Origin: Prorocentrum cordatum
Taxonomy: Eukaryota > Sar > Dinophyceae > Prorocentrales > Prorocentraceae
Assembly: GCA_963575745.1 (NCBI GenBank)
Contig: CAUYUJ010015290.1
Location: forward strand, 40,001-61,430
Length of the DNA: 21,430 nt
Direction: 5' to 3'
A model generated the notes under the pieces. That model was not told the DNA's origin. It made no database searches and saw nothing but the letters and a program-made list of their open reading frames with translations. The translations under genes and the position numbers were made by a program. Below are positions 7,810 through 16,354 of this stretch, piece by piece (within the stretch, counting starts at the first letter, position 1; the number at the start of each line of letters is the position of its first letter).

Positions 7810-8640
7810 TTAACCGAATACTAAAGCACGCGCGCACATATACTGCGAAAGGAACACTTTGGAGAGGAGAATGGTCAGAGCCGCACCGTGCGCCTGACTG
7901 AAACACTCCGCGAGTGCAGCGCGCGATGACGGCGGGTATTCCTGGGCAGCTTTCGTCTTGAAATCACCGCCCCGTGCTAAACCATGGATGGATGCATGCT
8001 TCTTTCTGTTCTACTGCACGCAGAGCCGCTACCATGGCACGCGCGAGCGATGGGATCGAACGAAACGTGATCACCGAGGAAAAGAATGGGCTTCTTCCAC
8101 TGCGTGCCCCACTGGCACATGTCCGCGACTACTGAGGCACTGGGGCCCCGCCTCGAAGCCTTCTGTAAACGCGGGGGAAGCCGCAAACGGGGGCGGGCGG
8201 GGTTCTCCAGGGCCGCTGGGCGGCCCAAAAGATGCATCTACTCGAGAGTGCTGCAACGTAATCCGGCGAGAATATTGCCAATTCGAATGGCCTCCCGATC
8301 ACGCGGGTAAGTCGCTTCATGAAGCCCCATCGGATGTCGATCTGATCTCAGCCTCGAAGGCAGCGCCGGCCCGGCCTGCCCCTGCACGCGCAGCGGCCCC
8401 GTGTCCCGGGCGCGCGTCCAGGTCTTGCGCGGCGTCCCGAGGAAGGGCCCCCACACTTGGCCTGCAATGATCCAGCCGCGGACGAGCTTGCGGGCAGCTG
8501 GCGCGGAGAGATCCCACGCTGCGCCTCGCTGGGTGTCCCGCTCCAGCACCGGAAAGCCTTTCGCCCGCAAAGCCCGTGAAAGCCCGCCACTGCCGCTGAA
8601 CAGCTCTAGAAAGACCCGCGGCTGGACGAGGCGGGCACCC
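7810..8640 (-). pseudogene. Methyltransferase-like C-terminal module of the retroelement
   Basis: Beginning near 8615 the frame reads VFLELFSGSGGLSRALRAKG, a Rossmann-type SAM-binding motif (FxGxGG class). LGTPRKTWTRAR follows (8427-8429 is the Arg codon), then GPLR and an ENP motif at 8199-8207, and CQWGTQWKKP at 8088-8117. The order GSGG, TP-x, ENP recalls motifs I, IV and VI of cytosine-C5 methyltransferases (FxGxG, PC, ENV). At the PC position there is Arg; TGC to CGC would be one transition. A TAG at 8238-8240 interrupts the frame, and the frame changes near 7985. The last segment (with FKTKAAQEYP) ends at TAA 7810-7812. About 268 codons in all. Enzymatic activity is not shown, and the module may have another role in related elements. 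Confidence 0.6.
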
Positions 8641-9607
8641 CTGCTGGCCAGGGTGCGAGCGAAGGCCTCGCGAGGCAGTAGGGCAGCCGCGAGGCCGCCT
8701 CGATCGCGCGCCTCGGCGCCTCGGGCGTCAGCCGCTGCAGCTGCTTCCCGACGCGCCCCTCCTTCTGGTGGCGCCTGGCGCTCGAGTCGTAGTGCCGGCG
8801 CCCTCGCAGCTTGATCTCCTGCGGCGTCCTTAGCTGCCGAGCTCGGTCGTGGCTTGGCCCGCTGTGACGCAGCATGTGCAGCTCGGGCCCCGGCGTCTGC
8901 GGGCCCGCCCGATGGGCGGCCTCGCAGAACTGCACCGCCAGCTCGGCGTGACTGATCCCGAACAGCTGCTCCTGCGGCGGGGTCTCGCGCTTGAGGAAAG
9001 CGAGCGCGGGCGCCGCGAAGTGGAAGAGCGGCAGGTCGAACGCGACGGTCTCGTCGAACTCCCTCGTCTTGCTGCTGACCGCTGCCCCGCTGGGGTGCAC
9101 GACGCTCGCCCAATGCAGCGCGTGCGTTTCAGGCGCCGGCGGCGCCGGCATCTCGCCGCGCGCCCGGCGCAGCTCGCTCGGGCGAACGTAGCAATGAAAA
9201 CTACTCACCGCCCAGACCGCCATCGCCCAGTTGCCCGTCAGCAGCCGCTCCAGCGCGATCAGCGCAACCGCCTCCCAGGGCAGAGGCAGCCGAGCCCGCC
9301 CCGGGGCCGGCCGCTTCCACCCCTTTAGCGCTTGTGCCGACTGCGGCAGAAACCTGCCGCCCGTCCTGGCGAACTGCGGCCTGAAGTACTTCGCGGCAGC
9401 CAGTCCCTTGGTCCCGCGCTGCGCCAACTCCCCGAACGAATGCTCCTGATCCATCCACCTCGACAGCACGAGGTCGAGCTCGTCGTCGCTCGGCTCGGGC
9501 TGGATCAATCCGGGCGGGCGCAGCTGCTACCGCAAACGCAGAGTGTCCTGCCCGAGGCTGTCGTACTGCGCCACCGTCTTCGGCGTCACCGAGGAGCGCT
9601 GCAAGAG
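8606..9607 (-). pseudogene. Tyrosine recombinase (integrase) of the retroelement
   Basis: Frame from about 9607 to 8606, broken by TAG at 9527-9529. The N-terminal part (SVTPKTVAQYDSLGQ, then DELDLVLSRWMDQEH) looks like the helical core-binding domain. In the catalytic domain I see the first Arg in YVRPSEL (about 9182-9184), a Lys in SSKTREFDE (about 9068-9070), and HMLRH (His at 8876-8878, Arg at 8867-8869). In the C-terminal segment RGRRHYDSSARRHQK, spacing places the usual His/Trp at the Arg codon 8795-8797 and the nucleophilic Tyr at the His codon 8768-8770. Both could come from one T-to-C change (TGG to CGG, TAC to CAC), and both would inactivate the enzyme. These enzymes join the circular cDNA to the chromosome. 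The module runs directly into the methyltransferase-like one, with a frame change around 8650. Confidence 0.75.
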
Positions 9608-9756
9608 AGACGCCGCCCCGCGTGGAGCCGTCCAGCACCGGGGCCCGGCTGACGGCGCTCCTGGCCCGCCGAGCCACCCGCGCGCCGGCTTGCGGCTCCT
9701 GGCCCCTGGAGTCGGCTGCCCCGCCAGCTCTGCCCTCGCCTGCGCCGCCTCCGCGC

Positions 9757-10609
9757 TCAGGTGCCGCCCTCGGCCCTCGGCGCCGCGGCGGAAGCAGCGG
9801 GCTGCTCGGGGCCGCGATGCTCACCGCGGCGGGCGCCGCGGAGCCTGGCGACTGATGGCTCGCGCACGGCCAGCTCGGCGAGCTCGCGGCCTGCGCCCGG
9901 GCCGTCGGCCAGCCAGCTGACGTATCCGGCGTCCCCGCGGCGCCAGCACTCCAGCCCCGCTGCGGCGTCCGCCTCGGAGGAGTTGATCCTGGCGCCGATG
10001 GGGATGTGGCGGCGCGACGGCGCATCGGCGATGTTCCGCTCAGACGGGATCCATCGCACTGGCGCCTGCACCGCTCCGGCCAGGCACCAGGCCGCTCATT
10101 GGCGAGCGACTCGCAGGGCCCCCCCCGCCGAGGAGCGGCCCTTCTCAATCGCGCGCACGAGCCCCATGTTATCGCAGGAAAAGGATGCGCTCGCCGAGCG
10201 ACTTCGAGGTCGCGAGGAGCGTGTTTAAGAGAGTGGATGAGAGCACGACCCTCGAGGACGATGATCTTCTCTGTCCTCGCCCACCCCCCACTCGACACCA
10301 CCTGCCGCTCTCCTCCGTGCAGCTCCTCCCCCACGTCCGTTACCTTCCACAGGTTGTCCTCAGGGTCCTCCTCCGCCGCCTCCAGCGACGCGACGGACTT
10401 CTCGTTCGGCGGCGCGACGGGCTCGACGATCGGGTCGAAACTCGCATCCGCGACGTTCTGAACGTGGCTCTGCTCGAAAAGGCAGTCCCAGGGTCGCGCT
10501 CCGCCTTCGCGTTGATATCGCCACCTCTCTCCGCGCCTGCCCGCTGCCCGTATGTCCCCCCCCCCCTGGCCTCCTCCTTGCAGACGCCCCTCCCCTCCTC
10601 GCTCGCGTC
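9757..10609 (-). pseudogene. RNase H of the retroelement
   Basis: Starts with GDASEEGRGV (Asp at 10607-10609), the usual first catalytic Asp region. KIIVLEGRALIHSL follows (Glu of the LEG motif near 10230). After a frame change near 10175, CDNMGLVRAIEKGRSS carries the second Asp at 10171-10173. The module ends with VRWIPSERNIADAPSR (10012-10056), the typical W-PSE-N-AD--SR end of retroelement RNase H. TGA at 10096-10098 breaks the frame; CGA to TGA is the simplest origin. A TAG at 10613-10615 lies just before the DAS motif in the same frame. Downstream to about 9757 is an Ala/Arg-rich linker to the recombinase. The role is removal of the RNA strand during cDNA synthesis. Confidence 0.7.
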
Positions 10610-11530
10610 GCCCTAGTCAACCAAGAAGCCCTCAGATCAGCCCGAGCAAGAGGAACAAGACAGGCGGCCCAGTGGAGTTCCCGGCGGGCGGAGGGGGGCA
10701 GCTTGACAACCTGGTCGAAGTATTTCCGGGAGATAGCGCACGCCGAACTGAATGCCGCAAGCAGAGGGCGTCTAGGCATAGCAATGAAAGCGAAATGACG
10801 AGCGATTTTACCCACTTGACGCCCAGAAACCCACCCTCGAGACAGAGCCCCCTGATTCCAAAGGCGCAGCCTCCAGGCACGGCGGCACTTTGGTCTTGCC
10901 ACCCCGCGTTCACCGTCAAAGACCCGTCAAAGTTGTTCTGAAACTGAAGTCGGGGCATCGGGTTCATGCAGGGGAAGACGAGCATCGCTTGAAGCTGTCT
11001 GGGGGCACCAGGCTTGTCAGCATCCGCTCCGAACGAAATCAAATGGTCAACGTGCGCAGGGAAAGCGCCCTCGCGTACCGAAGGGGCAGGGTTGCTATCC
11101 ACAATCTCGGGGGCATCACTGAAACCCTCTCGCTCGATCAAAATGTTTCTGTGCGCTCCATGACAGAAATCCAGAGCATGCGTCCAGCCCATGGGCAGCA
11201 GGCGGTCAAGCGCGGGCGCAGCCGGGCCCGACCCGCCTGCGCGCGCCCTCCCGGCTCCTTCACGCCCAGCTGGGGCGCCGGGGGCCTCGGCAGAGCGAAC
11301 GGGTGCCTGCGCTCTGACGGCGGGCCCATGTTGTAGAAGGCGTCCGCGATGTCCACGCCTGCCGTCCAGAGCACCTCTCCTGGCGCCAGCTCGATGGAAC
11401 TGAAACTGCCGCCAGGCGCCAGACAGGTCTTCTCGGGCTCGTCGAACCTGAAGTTACTGCCTCTGCAGTCGTTGACCAAGCGCTGGCGTCCATCTTTCTT
11501 CCAGACGGTAAAGAGACCGACCTCCTCAAA
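10610..11530 (-). pseudogene. Reverse transcriptase of the retroelement
   Basis: In order: GLFTVWKKDGRQRLVNDCRG (11459-11518), the fingers motif KKDG-RLV-D-R; VDIADAFYNM (11327-11356), motif A with the catalytic Asp; LPMGWTHALDFC after a frame change near 11200, motif B; AHVDHLISFGAD with HVDH at 11043-11054, motif C. YVDD/YVDN is usual there, so the Tyr is changed (TAC to CAC) while the first Asp is kept. A second frame change near 10880 leads into a thumb/connection region (GRQVGKIARHFAFIA, then KYFDQVVKLPPSARRELHWA). The palm is spread over three frames. Length and order fit the RT of DIRS/Ngaro-type elements. Confidence 0.8.
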
Positions 11531-12381
11531 ATCGCCCTCGCCCACCCTGAACTCCAGCGCGCCCCCGTCCCTCATCCTCTCCACGAATGCCAAGTGCGCC
11601 GCGGGCTGCCGCGGCGCAGGATCCAGGTAGGACCTCGCGAAGCCGGCTTCCCTCTTCAATATCTCGGCGGTCTGAATTGGCAGAACTTTCGAAGTAGTAA
11701 ACCTCCGCGCGATATCAGGGCCGTCGCGACCCAGCGGCTGACTCAGGGGCACTGGCGCACCGCCCACCGCCGGCAAGGGCGCGAGATCGCGCGCGAAGGG
11801 GGCCGCCGTGACGGGCTCGCCGTCAGAGTGGCCCGCGCCGACCTGGAGCTCCCGAAGGGCCACCTCGATCGACGGGTCTGGAGGAGGGGGGCCCATCGCC
11901 GCGCAGCTCTCGGCGAGGAGCTCCAAACGCAGCTGCTGCCTCAGGTTGGGCTCCGCTCCCGCGCAGCGCGGCGGAGCGTCGCAGCCCGCGTCCAGCTGGT
12001 TGAGCGCCGTCGCGAGCTCGGAGACGAGCTCGCCGTGCGGCGCCCTGTTGGCGCGACGGCGCCGCGCCGTGCGGCCGCCGCCGCCCTCGCCAGCTGCAGC
12101 CGCGTAGTGCCAGTCGGGGACTGGCAGGGGCAGGAGCACGCGCTGCAGGTGATCGTCGCCCCCGCCCTCGGCCTCTGCTGCTTCGCCCCCGGGCCGAGGC
12201 AATCCTGGGGGCGGACCCGTCGTCGTGACTTCCCGGGGGGAGCTGAACTGCCCGTGGCCGCTTTCTGCTCCTCCCGAAGCTTCCTCGCATTCGTCTGGAT
12301 GCCGTGGCCCCCCCCCGATTCTTTCGACGCCGTTTCCAGCAGCTCTGGGCGCGCCATCGAAGGAGAGCGTGGCCCTCCCAT
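11531..12381 (-). pseudogene. Linker between the gag-like region and RT
   Basis: Two frames carry the apparent coding sense: 12381 to about 12240 (FMGGPRSPSMARPELLETAS, then ARKLREEQKAA) and about 12180 to 11531 (VLLPLPVPDW, RRRRANRAPHGELVSELATA, then LRQQLRLELLAESCAAMGPP). The basic RRRR run followed by an amphipathic helix resembles the segment before RT in related dinoflagellate proteins, as far as I recall them. RT proper begins after the segment KVLPIQTAEILKREAGFARS. No catalytic motif is expected here and none is seen. Confidence 0.5.
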
Positions 12382-12396
12382 GAACGCGAAGGCCTC

Positions 12397-12935
12397 CTAC
12401 AAGGGCATCCGCATGTTGCGCTGCTGCTGCTCCCTGCTCCTGTCGTCGCAGTAGTGCTTGATCAACTGGAGCTTCCTGTAGCCGATCTCCGCGCTCGAGC
12501 GGTTGAAGATGTCCAGGTGGTCGCTGGAGCCGAACAAGTCGAGCATCTTCGAGATGGTCTCGTGGATGTCGACTCCACAGTCGGACGAGTTCAGCTTGCG
12601 CTTCGACATCCACATCTCATGATGGAGGATCGGGATGCCTTCTCTAGCCTGGTGCCTCGCGCACCACTGCGCCGTCCTGGGCGGTGCGACCCCGAAGCCA
12701 GGGGCGGCCTCCTCGCGGCAGAGCCCCACCACCTCACGCCACTCTCGGCCGTTCCCGCCCGGCTGACCAGCCCCGGGCGGGATCTCCAGCGTGCGGGCGT
12801 CACCGCCGCGGTGCTCCTGCGTGAACCAGGGCAGCTCGGCATCCTGCAGCAGCACCGCGCTGGCTCCCAAGCCGCCCGCCAGCGACCGCGCGACCAACCA
12901 GAGTCGCGCCTCCTGGGGCCCCGACCGCCACCTTC
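12397..12935 (-). pseudogene. Gag-like helical region of the retroelement
   Basis: One minus frame reads GDARTLEIPPGAG, REWREVVGLCREEAAPGFGV, PPRTAQWCARHQAREGIPIL, HHEMWMSKRKLNSSDCGVDI and HETISKMLDLFGSSDHLDIF, then a Lys/Arg/Glu-rich tail. The region is well balanced in composition, unlike the random frames around it. It lies upstream of RT, where gag normally sits. No zinc knuckle is seen. I recall similar conserved segments in dinoflagellate RT polyproteins; their function is unknown. The frame closes at 12397. Confidence 0.55.
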
Positions 12936-13246
12936 GCGCCGAACATGATCGCCCCGTCGACACCCTCTGCAGCGATCCAGTGCCATCCCGCCGCCGGCTC
13001 GCCATTCGGCAAAGGCGCGAGAGGCGGCGAGTCGGGCACTGCGGGGGCCCTCATAGGCGCGGCAGGCGGCGCGGGCAGCGGCGGCGCCGCGGCCACCGGC
13101 ACCAGGGCGGCGCCAGGGGTTCCGGCGGCAGCCGCAGCGCCAGGCGTGGCCGCCAGCGCCAAGGGCCCTGCGGCCGCGGCAGGCGGCGCGGCGGGCCCGG
13201 CGGCCGGCAGCGGGGGCACCCCCAGAGCAGGATCCGCCAGCGGCAC
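12936..13246 (-). pseudogene. Ala/Pro-rich linker segment of the retroelement ORF
   Basis: Minus frame with long Ala/Pro/Gly runs (PAAGPAAPPAAAAGPLALAA), followed by GWHWIAAEGVDGAIMFGAKV, which looks like an ordered domain edge. The frame then changes into the gag-like region near 12935. The Ala/Pro part is probably a flexible linker. Confidence 0.45.
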
Positions 13247-13291
13247 CGTCCCAGCAGGCAGCCCCGCGCAGTTGACTGACCGCCGACACCG

Positions 13292-13585
13292 TCAGCAGTA
13301 AAGGCGAGGCCTGCAGAGCTCCGTAGCCCTGGACCGCCCCTTGGCGCAACACCTGTAGACCCGATTGGCGGCTACTCCTCCCGCGCGGCCGCCCTGGCCG
13401 TGCACGAAATGGACCTCCTGCATGTCCGCGTCGGCCTCCATCGATTCGCCGTAGTCGTCAAAGTCGGGCGTCATCACATACCCCGAGGGGAAGAGATCCA
13501 GCCGCTCATGGTACAGCACAGGCCCTCCGACTCGACAGCGAGTGAGATGAAAGTCTCTTGGCGTCACCATCGGGATGGCCTTCAA
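13292..13585 (-). pseudogene. N-terminal domain segment of the retroelement ORF
   Basis: Frame reading IPMVTPRDFHLTRCRVGGPV, LYHERLDLFPSGYVMTPDFD, DYGESMEADADMQEVHFVHG. Balanced composition with an acidic patch; it continues the Cys-rich segment after a single frame change at about 13585. I recall related segments upstream of gag-like regions in dinoflagellate retroelement proteins. Function unknown. Confidence 0.5.
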
Positions 13586-13989
13586 CGGCAGCTAACCGAG
13601 GGCCGTCGGCGGAATGCCTGGACCTGCTCCAACGCCAGCGTCGAGAGGTCGCACTCCTCCGGGGCCCCCGACGCGTCCATCTGCGGCCGAGCAGCCGCCG
13701 CCACGGGCCCGCGGGCGCGCGTCGCCCAGGCGAGCCCCAAGGCCCCCAGCCCGCAGCCCGCGAGCAAAGACAGCGCCGCCACCCCGGCCAGCTGCGAGCT
13801 CGGGCAGCCCGGGCTCGAGGCGGCCGCCACCGTGCCCTCGCCGCAGGGGCACGCGCACTGCAAGGCGGGGCAGTGCAGGGAAGGACTGCACCAGCAGTCC
13901 GGGCAGTCGGGCACCGCCGCGCGCACCATGACGGCGGTGGTCAGCGCCTGCCCCGCGTCGTGCAGCAAGCGGAGCAGCCCGGCCTCCAT
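13582..13989 (-). pseudogene. Cys-rich, membrane-spanning N-terminus of the retroelement ORF
   Basis: ATG at 13987-13989, 15 bp from repeat A1; an in-frame TGA at 14038-14040 lies upstream, so translation cannot start much earlier. The sequence opens MEAGLLRLLHDAGQALTTAV and then has seven Cys within 21 residues (DCPDCWCSPSLHCPALQCAC, then PC). Next comes a hydrophobic stretch of about 20 residues (QLAGVAALSLLAGCGLGALG) that could span a membrane. The frame closes at TGA 13582-13584, right where the next segment opens in another frame. The Cys spacing is not a standard CCHC zinc knuckle. Function unknown. Confidence 0.55.
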
Positions 13990-14004
13990 CCCCCGCAAGG
14001 CCTC

Positions 14005-14105
14005 AGCGCGACGAGGAGACCTGAAAACGGCAGCGGATCAGGACTCCTCTGAAAACGCGGCCTCTCGTGCTGTGGCATCTGGCAATCAACAACAAAATAA
14101 AGCGC
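14005..14105 (-). repeat. Split direct repeat A1 (5' end)
   Basis: 101 bp, 94 identical to 7489-7589. Forms the upstream edge of the element on its own strand; the GGA tract starts about 12 bases further out. Confidence 0.85.
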
Positions 14106-14116
14106 AGGAGCACCAC

Positions 14117-14330
14117 TGAGGAAGGAGGAGGAGGAGGAGGAGGAGGAGGAGGAGGAGGAGCAGGAGGAGGAGGAGGAGGAGGAGGAGGAGCAGGAGCAAA
14201 AGCAAGGAGCAGGAGCAGGGACAGGAGGAGAAGGAGGAGGATGAGGAGAAGGAGCAGGACAGAGCAGGAGGAGAAGGAGGAGGAGGAGGAGGAGAAGGAG
14301 GAGTCTAAAGGAGAGGGAGGGAGAAGGATG
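14117..14330. repeat. GGA triplet microsatellite (right of the retroelement)
   Basis: GGA/GAG runs with GCA and AAG interruptions, same orientation as the tract at 7148-7300. Confidence 0.9.
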
Positions 14331-14980
14331 AGGAGGGCCAGATGGTCGGACATTCGAGATGCCCTCCTCCCTCTCGAAGGGAAGGTGAACACCACTTCCA
14401 ATCATAACCACCCTGTCACTAGCATGAGGGCCCTCCGCAATTTTGGAAAGCCCCTTGCGCCCCCTCCCAGGCGTTGGCGGAGAAAGCGTCCGCGGCCGTC
14501 TGAAGTTTGTGCCCATGCTTACTATGTGGCTCGTTCTGGAACTCTGGATCCAAAGATGTTCGCATTTTTGGGTGACAACCAGTTTTTGCTTTTGCCAACT
14601 TTCGCCGCCCTTCCGCTGGCTTCCGCTGGCGGGGCCGCTCCCATTTTCGTCGTCCTCCCCCGGCATCCGCCACCACTCTCCGAGGAAGAGCTGCCAGCTC
14701 CTCGACCCCTCGACGACGAGGCCCCATCTGGTCTTCGAACGAGGAATCGGCAATCAGGGGCCGATGCCCCCCACGCCCTGGCCCAGACATCTGACGTCGC
14801 TCGGGCGTCCATTCCCCGTTCATGTTTCGGTGTCGTACGTGTATTCTTTCGCGAGACGAGCCAAAAGGCTCCTCGATGGCCCTCGCCGAGAAAAAAAACA
14901 CAAGTCCGAGCGATGCCAAGAGACGGGGCCCCTGGCAGTCTGGACCCTTCCGCAGGGGCTGGCCTTCTATCCCGAGCCGC
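14331..14980. other. No identifiable gene
   Basis: A + strand frame (to 14987) and a minus frame (15438-14419) are both open across this stretch, but neither shows a domain and the minus frame runs through dispersed repeats. I do not call either. Confidence 0.4.
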
Positions 14981-15055
14981 TCTCTGACGGTCCTGGCACC
15001 AGGCGAGGCCCCCCAGAGGCCGAAAAAACGACGGCGAGGGCATTGGAGAAAGGAA
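14981..15055. repeat. Dispersed repeat, copy a
   Basis: Core GACGGTCCTGGCACCAGGCG followed by AGGCCCCCCAGAGGCCGAAA. Related copies lie at about 15575-15690 (inverted), 16080-16175 and 16700-16815. On the minus strand three copies read FFGLWGASPGARTV, FSAFWGPSPGPGTV and FSLWGPFPGLGTV. Confidence 0.6.
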
Positions 15056-15100
15056 ACCTTGGATGAGGAACCCAGGGTCTGGAAGCCAGTGGAACTCCAA
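15051..15100 (+). repeat. 50-bp dispersed repeat shared with 20723-20772
   Basis: 43 of 50 bases match 20723-20772 without gaps. The + frame reads ETLDEEPRVWKPVELQ here and EPLDEVARAWKPAELQ there. It could be a broken exon, but most codon differences are replacements. Confidence 0.6.
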
Positions 15101-15574
15101 CTGAGAGGCTTGGTCAGGGAGATCGCCGCCGCCCTCATCAGGCAGGGAAGCTTTTTCCAGGGTCTCAGGCCTCCTGGGCACCGTCGTGAACGAACGCCCC
15201 TACCGTATGAAAAACCGCCGTTCTGGGCCGCCAAGGAGTGACGACGTCCCTCTTTCCCCGGGCCGCCTTTTCTTGCGGCCCCGAGGCCCCGCGGCGGCCC
15301 CGAGCGGCCGCAAGGGGGGAACGGCAGCGAGGGGCCTCCAGAACGCGACGCCGTGTCCGTGACGAGCGGGGCTCTGGAGGCCTCCAGGGAGCCTCCAGGA
15401 GGAGGCCCCCAGGCCCAGACTTCCGCGCGCCTCGACAAAATCGTGACGGAGGTTCTTCCTCGTGCTCGGCCCCCCCCCAGGGGCTCTTACCGGGCCTCGG
15501 GTTGGAAGACAGGGGGGCCTCAGAACGCCTGGCGTCATGGAGAGATCACGACGGGAGGTGTTTCTAAGTGTTTC
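15101..15574. other. No identifiable gene
   Basis: GC-rich sequence with short direct repeats (for example CTGGAGGCCTCCAGGGAGCC near 15371). Nothing I can name. Confidence 0.4.
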
Positions 15575-15690
15575 TCTGTTTTCGGCCTCTTGGGGTCTCG
15601 GGACCGTTCAAACGCGACTCGGCATGAAAACCTGGCCCCGGGGAAGTGGTCAGGAGGTTGGGGGCCCGCGTCTCGAAACAAATCGACACG
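15575..15690. repeat. Dispersed repeat, copy b (inverted)
   Basis: Reverse complement of the family at 14981, 16080 and 16700: TTTTCGGCCTCTTGGGGTCT then CGGGACCGTTC. Similarity to copy d also covers the flanking GAGAAAC and GTGATC segments. Confidence 0.5.
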
Positions 15691-15735
15691 CTGGGTGTCT
15701 GGGATGGAAGCCCCGGGAAGTCCCTGGGAGGCAGC

Positions 15736-15945
15736 ATCTGTCAGCATCGAATCAGGAACTCGGATCGAATCAGGCTGTGTATCGGATCGGGCTGCATCGG
15801 CACGGAGTCGGAGTCGAATCGAGTCGGCTGCGGCAAGATACACAACAACGCCATGCAAGCATCGGGCCGCATCGGATCTTCGGAATATCGGGATTGTATC
15901 GATTCGGGCTACTTAGCCGGAGTCGATATCGAACCGGATCGATTT
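15736..15945. repeat. TCGGATCGAATC-rich degenerate repeat
   Basis: Dense, irregularly spaced ATCGG, TCGAATC and GAGTCGGA words over about 200 bp. The period is not constant, near 6 and 12. Confidence 0.5.
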
Positions 15946-16079
15946 GAACGAAAAGGTGCTGCCAGAGGTCCTCACATGCCAAGACCCTTGCCAAGAGATC
16001 CGATGTCTCGATTTTTCTAAAATCCATGCGGGGCCCCCGGACGGCCCGACGCCTTCCCCAGGGCCGGCTTGCCCTCCTG

Positions 16080-16175
16080 AGCTGTTCTGTGACGGTCCCT
16101 GGGCCTGGCGAGGGCCCCCAAAAGGCGGAAAACATCAACACCTTTCGCCTGGCCCTTTTCAATACGTTGGAAGTC
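16080..16175. repeat. Dispersed repeat, copy c
   Basis: TGTGACGGTCCCTGGGCCTG, then GCGAGGGCCCCCAAAAGGCG and GAAAACATC. Same orientation as copy a. Confidence 0.55.
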
Positions 16176-16354
16176 TGTGTGTTCCTCCTCGCTCGTTTCC
16201 TCCATTTGCCCCTCGTCTTCCTCCTCGCCAGCCCCTCCGGAAAACCTCCTGGCCTCCTGAAGGGCTGCTCCCCCTGGCCTCTCATGCTCGCTGCCATCAC
16301 TCGGGTCGGACGAAACGGGCGGTAATGACACCCGCGTTGCGGTCGGGAGCCTTT

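Larger units (their letters stand above)
7303..14105 (-). mobile_element. Tyrosine-recombinase retrotransposon with split direct repeats
   Basis: On the minus strand the element reads A1 (14105-14005), coding part (13989-7810), B1 (7756-7591), A2 (7589-7489), B2 (7468-7303). A1 and A2 are 94/101 identical without gaps; B1 and B2 are 151/166 identical without gaps. An A1-ORF-B1-A2-B2 layout is known from PAT- and Ngaro-type retrotransposons of the DIRS order, which use a tyrosine recombinase in place of a DDE integrase. The coding part holds gag-like, RT, RNase H and tyrosine recombinase modules in that order and, at its C-terminus, a methyltransferase-like module. Coding ends sit 15 bp from A1 and 54 bp from B1. 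The copy is broken by stops at 10096-10098, 9527-9529 and 8238-8240 and by many frame changes. Some breaks might be introns or sequence errors. Confidence 0.85.

Noticed and set aside
11594-12454. 286-codon + strand frame (and other + frames between 8 and 14 kb)
   Set aside because: Antisense shadow of the RT and gag-like region, whose motifs all lie on the minus strand.
7489-14105. Interpretation as an LTR (copia or gypsy) element
   Set aside because: The repeats are split (A and B in A...BAB order), not identical terminal repeats, and the integrase is a tyrosine recombinase with no DDE or zinc-binding HHCC domain seen.
14419-15438. 339-codon minus-strand frame
   Set aside because: It runs through dispersed repeat copy a and the 50-bp repeat and shows no domain; GC-rich DNA often stays open this long.
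15915-15935. tRNA B-box-like sequence on the minus strand (GGTTCGATATC)
   Set aside because: The last bases do not fit the box, no A-box or acceptor stem is found around it, and it lies in a TCGA-rich degenerate repeat.
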